A stretch of 32,546 nucleotides of DNA from Alphaproteobacteria bacterium (GTDB lineage: Bacteria; Pseudomonadota; Alphaproteobacteria; Sphingomonadales; Sphingomonadaceae). The stretch covers positions 1-32,546 of the forward strand of contig JAFANP010000013.1 of NCBI GenBank assembly GCA_019232625.1, given 5' to 3'. Positions within the stretch are counted from its first letter, which is position 1. The number at the start of each line of letters is the position of its first letter. Made by a program: the position numbers and the translations under genes. Below the pieces are notes generated by a model that was not told where the DNA came from, searched no databases, and saw only the letters and a list, made by a program, of their open reading frames with translations. Below, in pieces: positions 18,895 to 27,755 of this stretch.

Positions 18895-20253
18895 ATGCCG
18901 ATTGAATTGAAGATGCCGGCGCTAAGCCCGACCATGGAGGAGGGTACGCTCGCCAAGTGGCTCGTCAAGGAGGGCGACAGCGTGGCGGCCGGCGATCTCC
19001 TCGCCGAGATCGAGACGGACAAGGCGACGATGGAGTTCGAGGCGGTCGACGAAGGCACGATCGCCAGGATCCTCGTCCCTGACGGCACGGATGAGGTGAA
19101 GGTCGGCACGGTGATCGCGCTGCTCGCCGGCGAAGGCGAGGAGGCCGGCGCGGCCGCCTCCGCGCCTGCGGCGGCGAAGGAGCCGGTCGCCAAAGACGGC
19201 GGCGAGACGGGCGCGGGCCAGCCGGCCACGCCGGCGCCGACCCCGGCGCCGGAGGCCAAGGGCCACGGCCCGGCCGAGGCGGCGCCGGCCGAATCGCCCT
19301 CGGGACAGGGCCAGCCCAAGGCGGATGGGGGCGATCGCATCAAGGCGAGCCCGCTCGCCCGCCGCCTCGCCGAGCAGCGCGGCGTCGACCTCGCGTCGTT
19401 GCGGGGCTCAGGCCCCGGCGGCCGCATCGTCAAGGCCGACGTGGACGGCGCCCAGCCGGGCCAGGCGGCCCCCGCCGCCGCTCCGGCCGCCCAGCCCGCT
19501 CAGGCGGCGGCGCCGGCCCCGGCGGCCGCGCCGGCCCCCGCGGCCGCCCATCCGATCCCGGACATCCCGCACGAGGTCGCCAAGCTCTCCAACGTCCGCA
19601 AGACCATCGCGCGGCGCCTCACCGAATCGAAGCAGCAGGTCCCGCACATCTACCTGACGGTCGACATCCGCCTCGACGCGCTTCTGAAGCTCAGGACGGA
19701 GCTCAACGCCAGCCTCGCGGCGCGCGGCGTCAAGCTCTCGGTCAACGACTTCATGATCAAGGCGCTCGCGGTCGCGCTGATCGACGAGCCCAAGTGCAAC
19801 GTCATGTACACGCCGACGGACCTCGTCTCCTTCAAGCGCGCCGACATCTCCGTCGCCGTCTCCACCCCCACCGGCCTGATCACGCCGATCGTCGCCGACG
19901 CGAACGCGCGCAGCCTCAGCGCGATCTCGGAGCAGATGAAGGACCTCGCCGCCCGCGCCCGCGACAACAAGCTCAAGCCGGAGGAATATCAGGGCGGCAC
20001 CGCCAGCCTGTCGAACATGGGAATGTACGGCATCAAGCAGTTCGAGGCGGTGATCAACCCGCCGCAGGGCATGATCATGGCGATCGGCGCCGGCGAGAAG
20101 CGCCCTTACGTGATCGACGACAGCCTCCAGATCGCGACCGTGATGAGCGCCACCGGCAGCTTCGACCACCGCGCCATCGACGGCGCCGACGGCGCGGCCC
20201 TGATGAAGCGCTTCAAGGAGCTGGTGGAGAACCCGCTGGGGATGATTGCCTGA
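18895..20253 (+). CDS. pdhC: Pyruvate dehydrogenase complex E2 (dihydrolipoyl acetyltransferase)
   Basis: The E2 core transfers the acetyl group from lipoamide to CoA. The 452-residue product has an N-terminal lipoyl domain (1-80, lipoylated Lys43 in ETDKATMEF), an Ala/Pro/Glu linker, an E1/E3-binding domain (about 145-180, [15 protein letters not shown] and [13 protein letters not shown]), a second Ala/Pro linker and the catalytic domain with His425 in [15 protein letters not shown] 18895 has AGGAGG 10 nt upstream. The [17 protein letters not shown] start indicates PDH rather than 2-oxoglutarate dehydrogenase E2. E1 genes are not adjacent. Downstream lie a DUF559 insertion and the E3 gene. 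Confidence 0.95.
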   Translation: MPIELKMPALSPTMEEGTLAKWLVKEGDSVAAGDLLAEIETDKATMEFEAVDEGTIARILVPDGTDEVKVGTVIALLAGEGEEAGAAASAPAAAKEPVAKDGGETGAGQPATPAPTPAPEAKGHGPAEAAPAESPSGQGQPKADGGDRIKASPLARRLAEQRGVDLASLRGSGPGGRIVKADVDGAQPGQAAPAAAPAAQPAQAAAPAPAAAPAPAAAHPIPDIPHEVAKLSNVRKTIARRLTESKQQVPHIYLTVDIRLDALLKLRTELNASLAARGVKLSVNDFMIKALAVALIDEPKCNVMYTPTDLVSFKRADISVAVSTPTGLITPIVADANARSLSAISEQMKDLAARARDNKLKPEEYQGGTASLSNMGMYGIKQFEAVINPPQGMIMAIGAGEKRPYVIDDSLQIATVMSATGSFDHRAIDGADGAALMKRFKELVENPLGMIA

Positions 20254-20720
20254 TGCTGCCCTCTCCCATTTCGGGAGAGGGAGGGGCCCGCCCGCGCAGC
20301 GGGTGGGAGGGTGAGGGCAGGTTCCCTACCCGGAAGGCGCTGCTCGCTCGGGCGAAATGGATGCGCACGCATCCCACGGAGGCGGAGCGTCGGCTGTGGA
20401 CCCTGCTCCGGGACCGGCGCCTTGCCACCTTCAAGTTCCGCCGCCAGCAGGTGATCGAGCCCTACATCGTCGACTTCGTCTGCTTCGAACAGCGGCTGAT
20501 CATCGAGACGGACGGCTCCCAGCACGCCGAGAGCGAGGCCGACGCGGCGCGCGACGCCTTCCTGCGCCGGCGGGGGTTCAGGGTCTTGCGGTTCTGGAAC
20601 AACGACGTGCTCGGCGATGCGGAAGCGGTAGCCACCGCGATCGCCGCCGCGCTTCGGTCCCTCACCCTCCCGCCGCTTCGCGGCGGGCCCCTCCCTCTCC
20701 CGAAATGGGAGAGGGGTTAG
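20253..20720 (+). CDS. DUF559 family (Vsr-like endonuclease fold) protein
   Basis: A 155-residue DUF559 protein, a family related to very-short-patch-repair and PD-(D/E)XK nucleases. The conserved core is visible: RAKWMRTHPTEAERRLW, FRRQQVIEPYIVDFVC, LIIETDGSQH and VLRFWNNDVL; the Asp of VDF and the Glu/Asp of ETDG are the likely catalytic acids. The ATG overlaps the pdhC stop (ATGA), and the stop precedes lpdA by 12 bp. The first 22 and last 20 codons lie within inverted repeats (20259-20317 and 20659-20716), so the protein ends are encoded by the repeats. The cellular role is unknown. Confidence 0.88.
   Translation: MLPSPISGEGGARPRSGWEGEGRFPTRKALLARAKWMRTHPTEAERRLWTLLRDRRLATFKFRRQQVIEPYIVDFVCFEQRLIIETDGSQHAESEADAARDAFLRRRGFRVLRFWNNDVLGDAEAVATAIAAALRSLTLPPLRGGPLPLPKWERG
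20259..20317. repeat. Left inverted repeat of the DUF559 cassette
   Basis: About 59 bp from CCCTCTCCCATTTCGGGAGAGGG through GGGTGAGGG, here described by its ends (CCCTCTCCC and GGGTGAGGG). It contains two small hairpins of its own and is the imperfect reverse complement of 20659-20716. Both copies lie inside the DUF559 reading frame. Confidence 0.85.
20659..20716. repeat. Right inverted repeat of the DUF559 cassette
   Basis: Begins CCCTCACCC and ends GGGAGAGGGG. Its reverse complement matches 20259-20317 over nearly its full length; the main difference is the small central hairpin (GCGGCGAAGCGGC-like here, GCCCGCGCAGCGGG-like on the left). It ends 16 bp before the lpdA start. Confidence 0.85.
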
Positions 20721-20732
20721 CTGGAGCATTTC

Positions 20733-22115
20733 ATGGCTGAAACCTACGACCTCATCGTCCTCGGCTCGGGGCCCGGCGGCTATGTCGCGGCGATCCGCGC
20801 CAGCCAGCTCGGCCTCAAGGTGGCGATCGTCGAGCGGGAGAAGCTCGGCGGGATCTGCCTCAACTGGGGGTGCATCCCCACCAAGGCGCTGCTGAGGACG
20901 AGCGAGATCTACCATTATATGACCCACGCCGGCGCCTACGGCCTGTCGGCGGAGAAGCCGGGCTTCGACCTCGCCAGGATCGTCGATCGCAGCCGCAAGG
21001 TCGCCGGCCAGCTCAACGCCGGCGTCAAGGGGCTGATGAAGAAGAACAAGGTGGCGGTGGTCGAAGGCGAGGGCGCGCTCAAGGGTAAGGGCGCGCTCAC
21101 CGTCACCAAGGACGGCAAGGCGACCGAGCTCCAGGCCAGGCACATCGTCGTCGCCACCGGCGCCCGCGCCCGCGACCTGCCCTTCGCCAAGGCGGACGGG
21201 GAGCGGATCTGGACCTACCGCCACGCGATGGTGCCCAAGGTCATGCCGACGAAATTGCTGGTCATCGGCTCGGGCGCGATCGGAGTCGAGTTCGCCAGCT
21301 TCTATTCCGACATGGGCGCCGAGGTGACGATCGTCGAGATGCTGGACCGCATCCTGCCCGTCGAGGACGAGGAGGTCTCCGCCTTCGTCCACAAGGCGCT
21401 GACCAAGCAGGGGATGAAGATCCACGTCTCGTCCGGAGTCGAGAAGCTGACCCCGGGGCCGGGCGGGGTCGGGGCCTCGATCAAGGGCCAGGGCGATCAG
21501 GATTTCTCCCACGCCATCGTCGCGATCGGAATCGTCCCCAACACCGAAGGGATCGGCCTCGAGGCGCTCGGCGTGAAGACCGAGCGCGGCCACATCGTCA
21601 CCGACGGCTTCGGCCGCACCAATGTCGAAGGGATATACGCGATCGGCGACGTCACCGGCCCGCCCTGGCTCGCGCACAAGGCGAGCCACGAGGGGATCGT
21701 CTGCGTCGAGGCGATCGCGGGGAAGAATCCCCACCCGTTCGAGACCTGGAACATCCCGGGCTGCACCTATTCGCGGCCGCAGGTGGCGAGCGTCGGCCTC
21801 ACCGAGGCGAGGGCGAAGGCGGAGGGGCGCGAGGTGAAGGTCGGCAAGTTCCCCTTCATCGGCAACGGCAAGGCGATCGCGCTCGGCGAGGCGGAGGGCT
21901 TCGTCAAGACGGTGTTCGACGCCGGGACGGGGGAGCTGCTCGGCGCCCACATGGTCGGCGCGGAGGTCACCGAGCTGATCCAGGGCTATGCGGTGGCGAG
22001 GCAGCTCGAGACCACCGAGGCGGACCTCATGCACACCGTCTTCCCGCACCCGACCTTGAGCGAGATGATGCACGAGAGCGTCCTCGACGCCTATGGGCGA
22101 GCGATCCATTATTAG
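20733..22115 (+). CDS. lpdA: Dihydrolipoyl dehydrogenase (E3)
   Basis: E3 reoxidises dihydrolipoamide with FAD and NAD+. The 460-residue product has the FAD motif GSGPGG at 11-16, the redox disulphide in CLNWGCIPTK (Cys42 and Cys47), an NAD-binding GSGAIGVEFASFY segment, the second FAD motif (GIYAIGDVTG) and the C-terminal His-Glu pair in FPHPTLSEMMHE. GGAG stands 6 nt before ATG 20733. It is separated from pdhC only by the DUF559 cassette, so it is probably the E3 of the PDH complex; it may also serve other 2-oxoacid dehydrogenases. Confidence 0.96.
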   Translation: MAETYDLIVLGSGPGGYVAAIRASQLGLKVAIVEREKLGGICLNWGCIPTKALLRTSEIYHYMTHAGAYGLSAEKPGFDLARIVDRSRKVAGQLNAGVKGLMKKNKVAVVEGEGALKGKGALTVTKDGKATELQARHIVVATGARARDLPFAKADGERIWTYRHAMVPKVMPTKLLVIGSGAIGVEFASFYSDMGAEVTIVEMLDRILPVEDEEVSAFVHKALTKQGMKIHVSSGVEKLTPGPGGVGASIKGQGDQDFSHAIVAIGIVPNTEGIGLEALGVKTERGHIVTDGFGRTNVEGIYAIGDVTGPPWLAHKASHEGIVCVEAIAGKNPHPFETWNIPGCTYSRPQVASVGLTEARAKAEGREVKVGKFPFIGNGKAIALGEAEGFVKTVFDAGTGELLGAHMVGAEVTELIQGYAVARQLETTEADLMHTVFPHPTLSEMMHESVLDAYGRAIHY

Positions 22116-22270
22116 GGGCGCGTCGGGGGCGGCTTCGTCGCTGCTGACCGACCCGCGGCGGGAGCGGGCATTTCGCCGTGCCTAGCCGGTCCCGCGCCGG
22201 TGCCCCCGGGCGTTTCCAGCGGCCCCGCGCCGTCACGGCCCTGGCCGCCCTCCGCGCCGCCTCCCGGCGA

Positions 22271-22321
22271 GTGACGGTCACGTGACTGTCACCAGAGTGT
22301 CCCTGACACCGGAGTGTCCCC
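22271..22321. repeat. Degenerate palindrome, copy 3
   Basis: The right half of the CACGTG-centred palindrome is intact (CGTGACTGTCACC, then AGAGTGTCCC), while the left half is reduced to GTGACGGTCA. A further diverged end (ACACCGGAGTGTCCCC) follows. It lies in the 486 bp lpdA-ctrA spacer. The rest of 22116-22480 is GC-rich and shows no gene that I can support. Confidence 0.75.
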
Positions 22322-22473
22322 GCCCGGCACGGCGGCGCCGCGGTGGGCGAGTGAGGGCGTTCCGCGCCGGCGCGCGAGCGGATCGACGGCTGGGGCGCTT
22401 GCTCGAAGCCGGCCTTTGGAGCTTCGGCGAAGCCGTCCCGCCGGCGCCTGTTGCGTTCGCGCAACGGTGGCGC

Positions 22474-22598
22474 GACTCATTGGGAATCCTCGTTTAATTC
22501 GAAATTAACCTTTTGCGTTCACTCCTTCGATGGTTAATGAATCTCACAGGGGGCCCATGGCCGGTCGGCCGCGGCACCGCTGAACGAAGGGGCGAGTC
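22474..22598 (+). promoter_or_regulatory. GANTC cluster in the ctrA promoter region
   Basis: Four GANTC sites, the target of the CcrM adenine methyltransferase, lie within 125 bp upstream of ctrA: GACTC 22474-22478, GAATC 22484-22488, GAATC 22539-22543 and GAGTC 22594-22598. In Caulobacter, methylation of such a site times ctrA transcription through GcrA. The density here is well above chance for a 5 bp site with one free base. Confidence 0.6.
22494..22508 (+). promoter_or_regulatory. CtrA box in the ctrA promoter
   Basis: TTAA (22494-22497), seven bases (TTCGAAA), TTAA (22505-22508), followed by CC: a perfect CtrA consensus site 94 bp before the ctrA ATG, in an AT-rich island. It suggests autoregulation as known for Caulobacter ctrA. 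TTAACC could also serve as the -35 element of the regulated promoter. Confidence 0.7.
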
Positions 22599-22601
22599 AC
22601 T

Positions 22602-23303
22602 ATGCGCGTGCTGCTGATCGAGGACGAGCCGACGACGGCCAAGAGCATCGAGCTGATGCTCGGCGGCGAAGGCTTCAACGTTTACACGACCGACCTTGGC
22701 GAGGAGGGATTGGACCTCGGCAAGCTCTACGATTACGACATCATCTGCCTCGACCTCAACCTGCCGGACATGCACGGCTACGACGTGCTGAAGAAGCTGC
22801 GGCTCGCCAAGGTGGGCACGCCGGTGCTGATCCTCTCCGGCATCAGCGAGATGGATTCGAAGGTGCGCGCGCTCGGCTTCGGCGCCGACGATTATGTGAC
22901 CAAGCCCTTCCACCGCGACGAGCTGGTCGCCCGCATCCACGCCGTGGTGCGGCGCTCCAAGGGCCATTCGCAGTCGGTGATCAAGACCGGCAAGCTGGCG
23001 GTGAACCTCGACGCCAAGACGGTCGAGGTCGACGGCGCGCGGGTGCACCTCACCGGCAAGGAATATGCGATGCTGGAGCTGCTCTCGCTCCGCAAGGGCA
23101 CGACGCTCACCAAGGAGATGTTCCTCAACCATCTCTACGGCGGCATGGACGAGCCGGAGCTCAAGATCATCGACGTGTTCATCTGCAAGCTGAGGAAGAA
23201 GCTCTCCCTCGCCTGCGGCGGCGACAATTATATCGAGACGGTCTGGGGCCGCGGCTACGTGCTTCGCGATCCCGAGGACCTGGAGACGGCGAAGGTCGCG
23301 TAG
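22602..23303 (+). CDS. ctrA: Cell-cycle master response regulator CtrA
   Basis: CtrA is the OmpR-type regulator of replication, division, motility and other functions in alphaproteobacteria, phosphorylated by the CckA-ChpT relay. The 233-residue product is close to Caulobacter CtrA throughout: MRVLLIEDE start, [14 protein letters not shown], phospho-acceptor Asp51 in [28 protein letters not shown], and the near-invariant DNA-binding stretch around [20 protein letters not shown] and [18 protein letters not shown]. It ends in VA; in Caulobacter the terminal AlaAla matters for ClpXP turnover. The upstream region has a CtrA box and four GANTC sites, and a terminator follows. Confidence 0.97.
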   Translation: MRVLLIEDEPTTAKSIELMLGGEGFNVYTTDLGEEGLDLGKLYDYDIICLDLNLPDMHGYDVLKKLRLAKVGTPVLILSGISEMDSKVRALGFGADDYVTKPFHRDELVARIHAVVRRSKGHSQSVIKTGKLAVNLDAKTVEVDGARVHLTGKEYAMLELLSLRKGTTLTKEMFLNHLYGGMDEPELKIIDVFICKLRKKLSLACGGDNYIETVWGRGYVLRDPEDLETAKVA

Positions 23304-23327
23304 AGCGCGGCGCTTCGCGAGGGGCGA

Positions 23328-23361
23328 ACCGGCGTCCGCCACCCGGCGGGCGCCGGTTTTT
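23328..23361 (+). terminator. Rho-independent terminator after ctrA
   Basis: ACCGGCG (23328-23334) pairs with CGCCGGT (23351-23357), with an inner CCGCC/GGCGG stem, and is followed by a run of T (to 23361). It lies 25 bp past the ctrA stop codon. Confidence 0.85.
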
Positions 23362-23388
23362 CGTCGCCCCTCGCCGAGGGACAGTCTC

Positions 23389-23432
23389 GGGACAGTCTGG
23401 TGACAGTCACGTGACTGTCACCAGACTGTCCC
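23389..23432. repeat. Perfect 44 bp palindrome, copy 4
   Basis: Both 22 nt arms match exactly around central CACGTG. Compared with copy 1, one base pair has changed on both arms together: GACAGTC here versus GACACTC there, and GACTGTC versus GAGTGTC. A partial arm (GGGACAGTCTC) precedes it from 23378. It lies between the convergent ctrA and GGDEF-EAL genes. Confidence 0.9.
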
Positions 23433-23464
23433 TTTTGCCGGCCCTCTTCTCCTGGAGCGGAGCG

Positions 23465-25468
23465 TCACGCCGCCTTGCGGCGGCCGAGGCGGCGGACGGC
23501 GGGGGCGCCGAGGGCCGCGGCGGCGGCGGGGTGGAGCGGCGGCGACAGGATGAAGCCCTGGCCGTCGCGGCAGCCGAGCTCGCGCAGCAGCGCCATCTGC
23601 TCCTCCGTCTCGATATGCTCGGCGACGCAGGGCAGGCCCATCGAGGCGCAGAGGTCGAGCACGCCCTTGAGCAGGCGGCGGCTGCGCAGCGAATCGGCGA
23701 CCGGCGCGACCAGCGAGCCGTCGAGCTTGATGCCGTCGAACTGCATCTCCCTGAGGTAGGAGATCGAGGCGTGGCCGGCGCCGAAATCGTCGAGGACGAT
23801 GCGGGCGCCCGCCTCGCGAAGCGACTGGAGGTTGCGTCGGGCGACTTCGAAGTCGACCAGCAAGGCGGTCTCGGTGACTTCCACCTGGAGCCGCCCGGGG
23901 TCCATGCCGGCCTCGCCGAGGACCGCCAGCATCCGCTCCGCCGAACCGGCGGTGCACAGCTGGACCGCGCTGACGTTGAACGACAGGCGGACCGCGGCGG
24001 CCCACTTCTTGGCCTCGACCGCCGCCGCCGCGAGCAGAGCGTCGCTTATCTCCTCGATGACGTTGATCTGCTCGGCGACGGGGATGAACTGGTCCGGCGG
24101 GATCCGCCCGAGCTCGGGATGGTCCCACCGCGCCAGCGCCTCGAAGGCGCGCAGCTCGCCGGTGGCGAGGTCGCGGATCGGCTGGAAGACGATCCCGATC
24201 CGGTCCTTCGCCTCGGGCTCGCGAAGCGCCGTCTCGACCTGTTTTCGCCGCCGGTGCATCTCGTCCATGTCGGGCGAGAAGACGGCGACTCCGGCCCGGC
24301 CGTTCTGCTTCGCGCGGTAGAGCGCGGTGTCGGCGCGGACCAGCGCTTCCTCCACGTGGCAATCGTCCCGGCTGAGCAAGGTGAGGCCGCAGCAGCCGGA
24401 GATGCGGAACTCGCGCCCCTCGACTCGGAACGGCTCCTGCAGCGCGGCGCAGACGGCCGCGCCGGCGGAGCGCGCGGCCGCGTCGCTGTGCACGCCCGGA
24501 AGGAGCAGGCCGAACTCGTCGCCGCCGGTGCGGGCGATCAGCGCCCCTTCCCCGACGGCGGCGGCGGCGAGTCGGCGGCCGACCTCCTTGAGGACGGCGT
24601 CGCCGGCGGCATGGCCGAACGTGTCGTTGATCGGCTTGAACCCGTCGAGGTCGACGGTGCCGAGGGCGAATCCCTCGGCGGACCGGGTCGCCGCTGCGGC
24701 GCGGCGCCCGAGGATGCGCAGGAAGGCCCGGCGGTTGGCGAGGCCGGTCAGCGGATCGGTGTCGGCGATGGTCTTCGCCTTCGCCTTCTCTGCCTTGGCG
24801 AGGCGCTCGGCGCGCCGCGCCCGCTCCCGCTCGAGGTTCATCCCGGTGCGCGATTCCACGAGCGCCTTGAATCCCTCCTCCTGCAGGCTGAGCAGCCGCA
24901 TCAGGACGAGGAGGACGACGCCGAGGCTGACGCCCATGCCGATATGCGCCGCCTGAAGGGTCAGGATCAGCTTGCCGGACAGGGGCACGCCGACGAGGAG
25001 GAGCGGGATCTTCGCGGCCGCCGGATAGCGGCTGACTCCGTAGGCGCAGCCGATCGCGGCGAGGCTGCCGAACAGGACGACGTAATTGTAGGCGTCCGAA
25101 TCGCCGTAATCCATCAGGTAGAAGGACCAGGTGCAGAAGCCGACGCTGAAGAAGATGGCGTAGATCCAGGTCTTCTTCAGCTCCCTCAGGATCCGCTCGG
25201 GCGCGAGCGTCCGGTCCCTCGCGTTGAGCCAGTGGACGAGGCGGAAGGCGATCAGCGCGACGAGCAGGGTCACCGCCTTGAACGGGGCGCTGAGGTCGCC
25301 GCCCGCGGCGAGGGCGAGGCCGAGGAGGTTCGAGAGGATGACGATGTAGAGGAAGGGTATCTGACGCTGCAGCGCCCGGTAGCGCTCATCGAGCAGCACC
25401 CGTCCGGCGAGGCTCTCCGCCTCGCCCGCGTCGGTCAGCCGGTCGAATAGCCTTTTCCCCCACCCCAT
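23465..25468 (-). CDS. Membrane GGDEF-EAL cyclic-di-GMP protein
   Basis: A 667-residue inner-membrane protein. About six hydrophobic segments (residues 37-195) form an N-terminal sensor region, followed by a coiled linker (200-232). The diguanylate cyclase domain (about 233-400) has an intact GGDEF at 315-319 and no RxxD inhibitory site five residues before it. The phosphodiesterase domain (about 420-655) has EAL at 443-445, FNVS at 498-501, DDFG at 560-563 and KLD at 581-583, so most metal and catalytic residues are present. Either or both activities are possible. It is convergent with ctrA, separated by a terminator and palindrome. Confidence 0.94.
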   Translation of the reverse strand: MGWGKRLFDRLTDAGEAESLAGRVLLDERYRALQRQIPFLYIVILSNLLGLALAAGGDLSAPFKAVTLLVALIAFRLVHWLNARDRTLAPERILRELKKTWIYAIFFSVGFCTWSFYLMDYGDSDAYNYVVLFGSLAAIGCAYGVSRYPAAAKIPLLLVGVPLSGKLILTLQAAHIGMGVSLGVVLLVLMRLLSLQEEGFKALVESRTGMNLERERARRAERLAKAEKAKAKTIADTDPLTGLANRRAFLRILGRRAAAATRSAEGFALGTVDLDGFKPINDTFGHAAGDAVLKEVGRRLAAAAVGEGALIARTGGDEFGLLLPGVHSDAAARSAGAAVCAALQEPFRVEGREFRISGCCGLTLLSRDDCHVEEALVRADTALYRAKQNGRAGVAVFSPDMDEMHRRRKQVETALREPEAKDRIGIVFQPIRDLATGELRAFEALARWDHPELGRIPPDQFIPVAEQINVIEEISDALLAAAAVEAKKWAAAVRLSFNVSAVQLCTAGSAERMLAVLGEAGMDPGRLQVEVTETALLVDFEVARRNLQSLREAGARIVLDDFGAGHASISYLREMQFDGIKLDGSLVAPVADSLRSRRLLKGVLDLCASMGLPCVAEHIETEEQMALLRELGCRDGQGFILSPPLHPAAAAALGAPAVRRLGRRKAA

Positions 25469-25570
25469 CGGACGCGGTCTACGGGAGGAATATTAAAACT
25501 GTCTTTGCTCTTCCCCAGCCGTCGTGCCGACATGACCTCTATCGGGACCTACCTTCTGCTTGATCGGGGC

Positions 25571-26332
25571 TCACCGCCCCAGCGGGAGCTCGCGCTGGTC
25601 GGGCTCGAAGCGGTACCAGCCGTGCGGGCCGAGCCGCTCGATCGGCCGGAAGCGGGCCTTGTAGGCCATGCGCCGCGAATTCTCGACCCAATAGCCCAGA
25701 TAGACGTAAGGCAGCCCCGCCTTTCCGGCCCGGACGATATGGTCGAGGATGATGTAGGTGCCGAGCCCGGGCCGCGCCTCGTCGTCCGGCTCGAAGAAGC
25801 TGTAGATCATCGACAGCCCGTCGCCCTGCTGGTCGGTGAGGCAGGCGCCGACGAGGCGGCCGGGGCGGCCGTCCTTCGAAGGCTCGCGATATTCGATGAC
25901 GTAGGTCCGGACCGGGCTCTGCTCCACCATGTCGGCGAAGTCGCTCTCGTCCATGCCGACCATCCCGCCGTCGGGATGCCGCCGCTTCAGGTAGCGGCGC
26001 AGCAGCGCATATTGCTCCTCGGTCGCCCACGGCTTGCAGGCGCTCACCTCGAGGTCGGCGTGGCGCCGCAGCAGCCGGCGCTGAGTCCCGTTGGGCTGGA
26101 AGTCGCCGGCGACGACCCGGACCGAGACGCAGGCGGCGCAATCGAGGCAGCTCGGCCGGTAGGCGACGCCCTGGCTTCGGCGGAAGCCGATCCGCCCCAG
26201 CGCGTCGTTGAGCTCGCCGGCATGCTGGCCCGACAGCTCCGTGAACACCTTCCGCTCCGTCTTGCCGGTCAGATACGGGCAGGGGGCGGGGCTGGTGACG
26301 AAGAATCGGGGAAAGCGGAAGGGTGCGCTCAA
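25571..26332 (-). CDS. bpt: Aspartate/glutamate leucyltransferase (N-degron pathway)
   Basis: Bpt transfers Leu from Leu-tRNA to proteins with N-terminal Asp or Glu, marking them for ClpS-ClpAP. The 253-residue product belongs to the arginyl/leucyl-transferase family: [17 protein letters not shown] and [15 protein letters not shown] at the N-terminus, [11 protein letters not shown] in the middle, and [26 protein letters not shown] and [12 protein letters not shown] at the C-terminus. The start codon is TTG 26332 with GGAG 5 nt upstream. The 128 bp upstream to the threonine dehydratase gene shows nothing else. Confidence 0.93.
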   Translation of the reverse strand: MSAPFRFPRFFVTSPAPCPYLTGKTERKVFTELSGQHAGELNDALGRIGFRRSQGVAYRPSCLDCAACVSVRVVAGDFQPNGTQRRLLRRHADLEVSACKPWATEEQYALLRRYLKRRHPDGGMVGMDESDFADMVEQSPVRTYVIEYREPSKDGRPGRLVGACLTDQQGDGLSMIYSFFEPDDEARPGLGTYIILDHIVRAGKAGLPYVYLGYWVENSRRMAYKARFRPIERLGPHGWYRFEPDQRELPLGR

Positions 26333-26460
26333 CGGGGCTCCGACAGGCTTAAGGGGCGTGGTTGCCGTTCGGTTTATGCGGCTTCCCCGCCGGCTTGGAA
26401 AGGGCGTCGCCCGCGCAAAACGTGGTTAAGCGGGGGGCGTTCCAGCGCGGGACGGAGCGC

Positions 26461-27699
26461 CTAGCGAATCTCTACCGGGTGGACGCTGAACCCCGCCTTG
26501 CCGAGCTCGTCGACCAGGGCTTCCAGATGCTCGGAGTCGCGAGCCTCGCATTCTATGTCGATGAACGCGTCCTTGGCGGGAAGCGTCGTGAAGACGCGCT
26601 GGTGGTATATCTCGATGATGTTGACTCCGTGATGGTCGAACAGCCTCACCACCGAGGAGAGCGCGCCGGGGCGGTCCTGCAGCTGGATGCGCAGGCGCGC
26701 CATGCGCCCCGACCGGGCCAGGTCCCGCAGCAGCACCGTTGCGAGCAGCCGGGTGTCGATGTTGCCGCCGGTCAGCACCAGCCCGACCTTCCGCCCGGCG
26801 AAGCGCTCGCGGTGGGCGAGGAGCGCGGCGAGGCCCGCCGCCCCCGCCCCTTCCGCCACCGTCTTCTCGATCTGGAGGTAGAGGCTGACGGCGGTCTCGA
26901 TGTCGCGCTCGGAGACGAGGAGGATGTCGTCGACCAGGGCGCGGATGATCTCGCGGGTGATCTCGCCGGGCCGCTTCACCGCGATCCCCTCGGCCAGGGT
27001 GTCGCCGGCCGACGGCAGGTCGCGGCCGGTGATCGTGCAGTACATCGAGGGATAGAGCTGCGCCTGGACTCCGATCAGCGCGATGTCCGGCCGAAGGGCG
27101 CGGGCGGCGATGCTCATTCCGGAAATGAGGCCGCCGCCGCCGATCGGCACGACCAGCGTCTCGATCTCCGGCGCCTGCTCGAGGAACTCGACCGCCACCG
27201 TGCCCTGGCCGGCCATGATCTCGGCATCGTCGAACGGGGCGATGAAGGTCAGCCCCTCCTCAGCCGCGATCCGCCGCGCCTCGGCATAGGCCTCGTCGTA
27301 GAGCTCGCCGTGGAGGAGGACTCGGGCGCCGTGCCCCTCGGTCTGCATCACCTTCACGCTCGGAGTCGTGCGCGGCATGACGATGGTCACGGGGACGCCG
27401 AGGCGCGCGCCGTGATAGGCGACGGCCTGGGCATGGTTCCCGGCGGAGGAGGCGATGACGCCGCGCGCGCGCGTATCCGGCGCCATCAGCAGCAGCTTGT
27501 TGAGCGCGCCCCGCTCCTTGTAGGCGGCGGTGAACTGCAAATTCTCGAACTTGACCCAGACCTCGGCCCCGGTGACCGCCGAGAGAGTCCGGCTGGGCAG
27601 CGCCGGGGTGCGGATCACCGCCCCCGCGATGCGCCGCGCCGCCGCGTGGATGTCGTCGAGCGTGAGCGGGAGGGGGTCGACGGTCGCTGGGCTGGCCAT
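26461..27699 (-). CDS. ilvA: Threonine ammonia-lyase with C-terminal ACT domain
   Basis: A PLP enzyme that deaminates threonine (and serine) to 2-oxobutyrate. The 412-residue product has PLP-binding Lys61 in FTAAYKERGALN, SSAGNHAQAVA, the PLP phosphate loop IGGGGLISG and one ACT domain (about 335-412, RLRIQLQDRPGALSSVVRLF). The single ACT domain and length fit the short form (TIGR01127 type) rather than the two-ACT biosynthetic form, so it could serve isoleucine synthesis or catabolism; the symbol is provisional. It is divergent from the YtcJ-like gene (56 bp). Confidence 0.92.
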   Translation of the reverse strand: MASPATVDPLPLTLDDIHAAARRIAGAVIRTPALPSRTLSAVTGAEVWVKFENLQFTAAYKERGALNKLLLMAPDTRARGVIASSAGNHAQAVAYHGARLGVPVTIVMPRTTPSVKVMQTEGHGARVLLHGELYDEAYAEARRIAAEEGLTFIAPFDDAEIMAGQGTVAVEFLEQAPEIETLVVPIGGGGLISGMSIAARALRPDIALIGVQAQLYPSMYCTITGRDLPSAGDTLAEGIAVKRPGEITREIIRALVDDILLVSERDIETAVSLYLQIEKTVAEGAGAAGLAALLAHRERFAGRKVGLVLTGGNIDTRLLATVLLRDLARSGRMARLRIQLQDRPGALSSVVRLFDHHGVNIIEIYHQRVFTTLPAKDAFIDIECEARDSEHLEALVDELGKAGFSVHPVEIR

Positions 27700-27755
27700 G
27701 GGCCGGCGTCTACGCCATCTGGCGCGGGCTTGAAACTGCGCTTATCGCCCTGGCC

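Noticed and set aside
20106-22109. Minus-strand open frame of 667 residues opposite lpdA and the DUF559 gene
   Set aside because: Antisense shadow; the plus-strand genes have full family motifs.
22027-22464. Possible small gene in the lpdA-ctrA spacer on the minus strand
   Set aside because: Arg/Ala-rich translation, overlaps lpdA and the palindrome, no ribosome binding site or motif.
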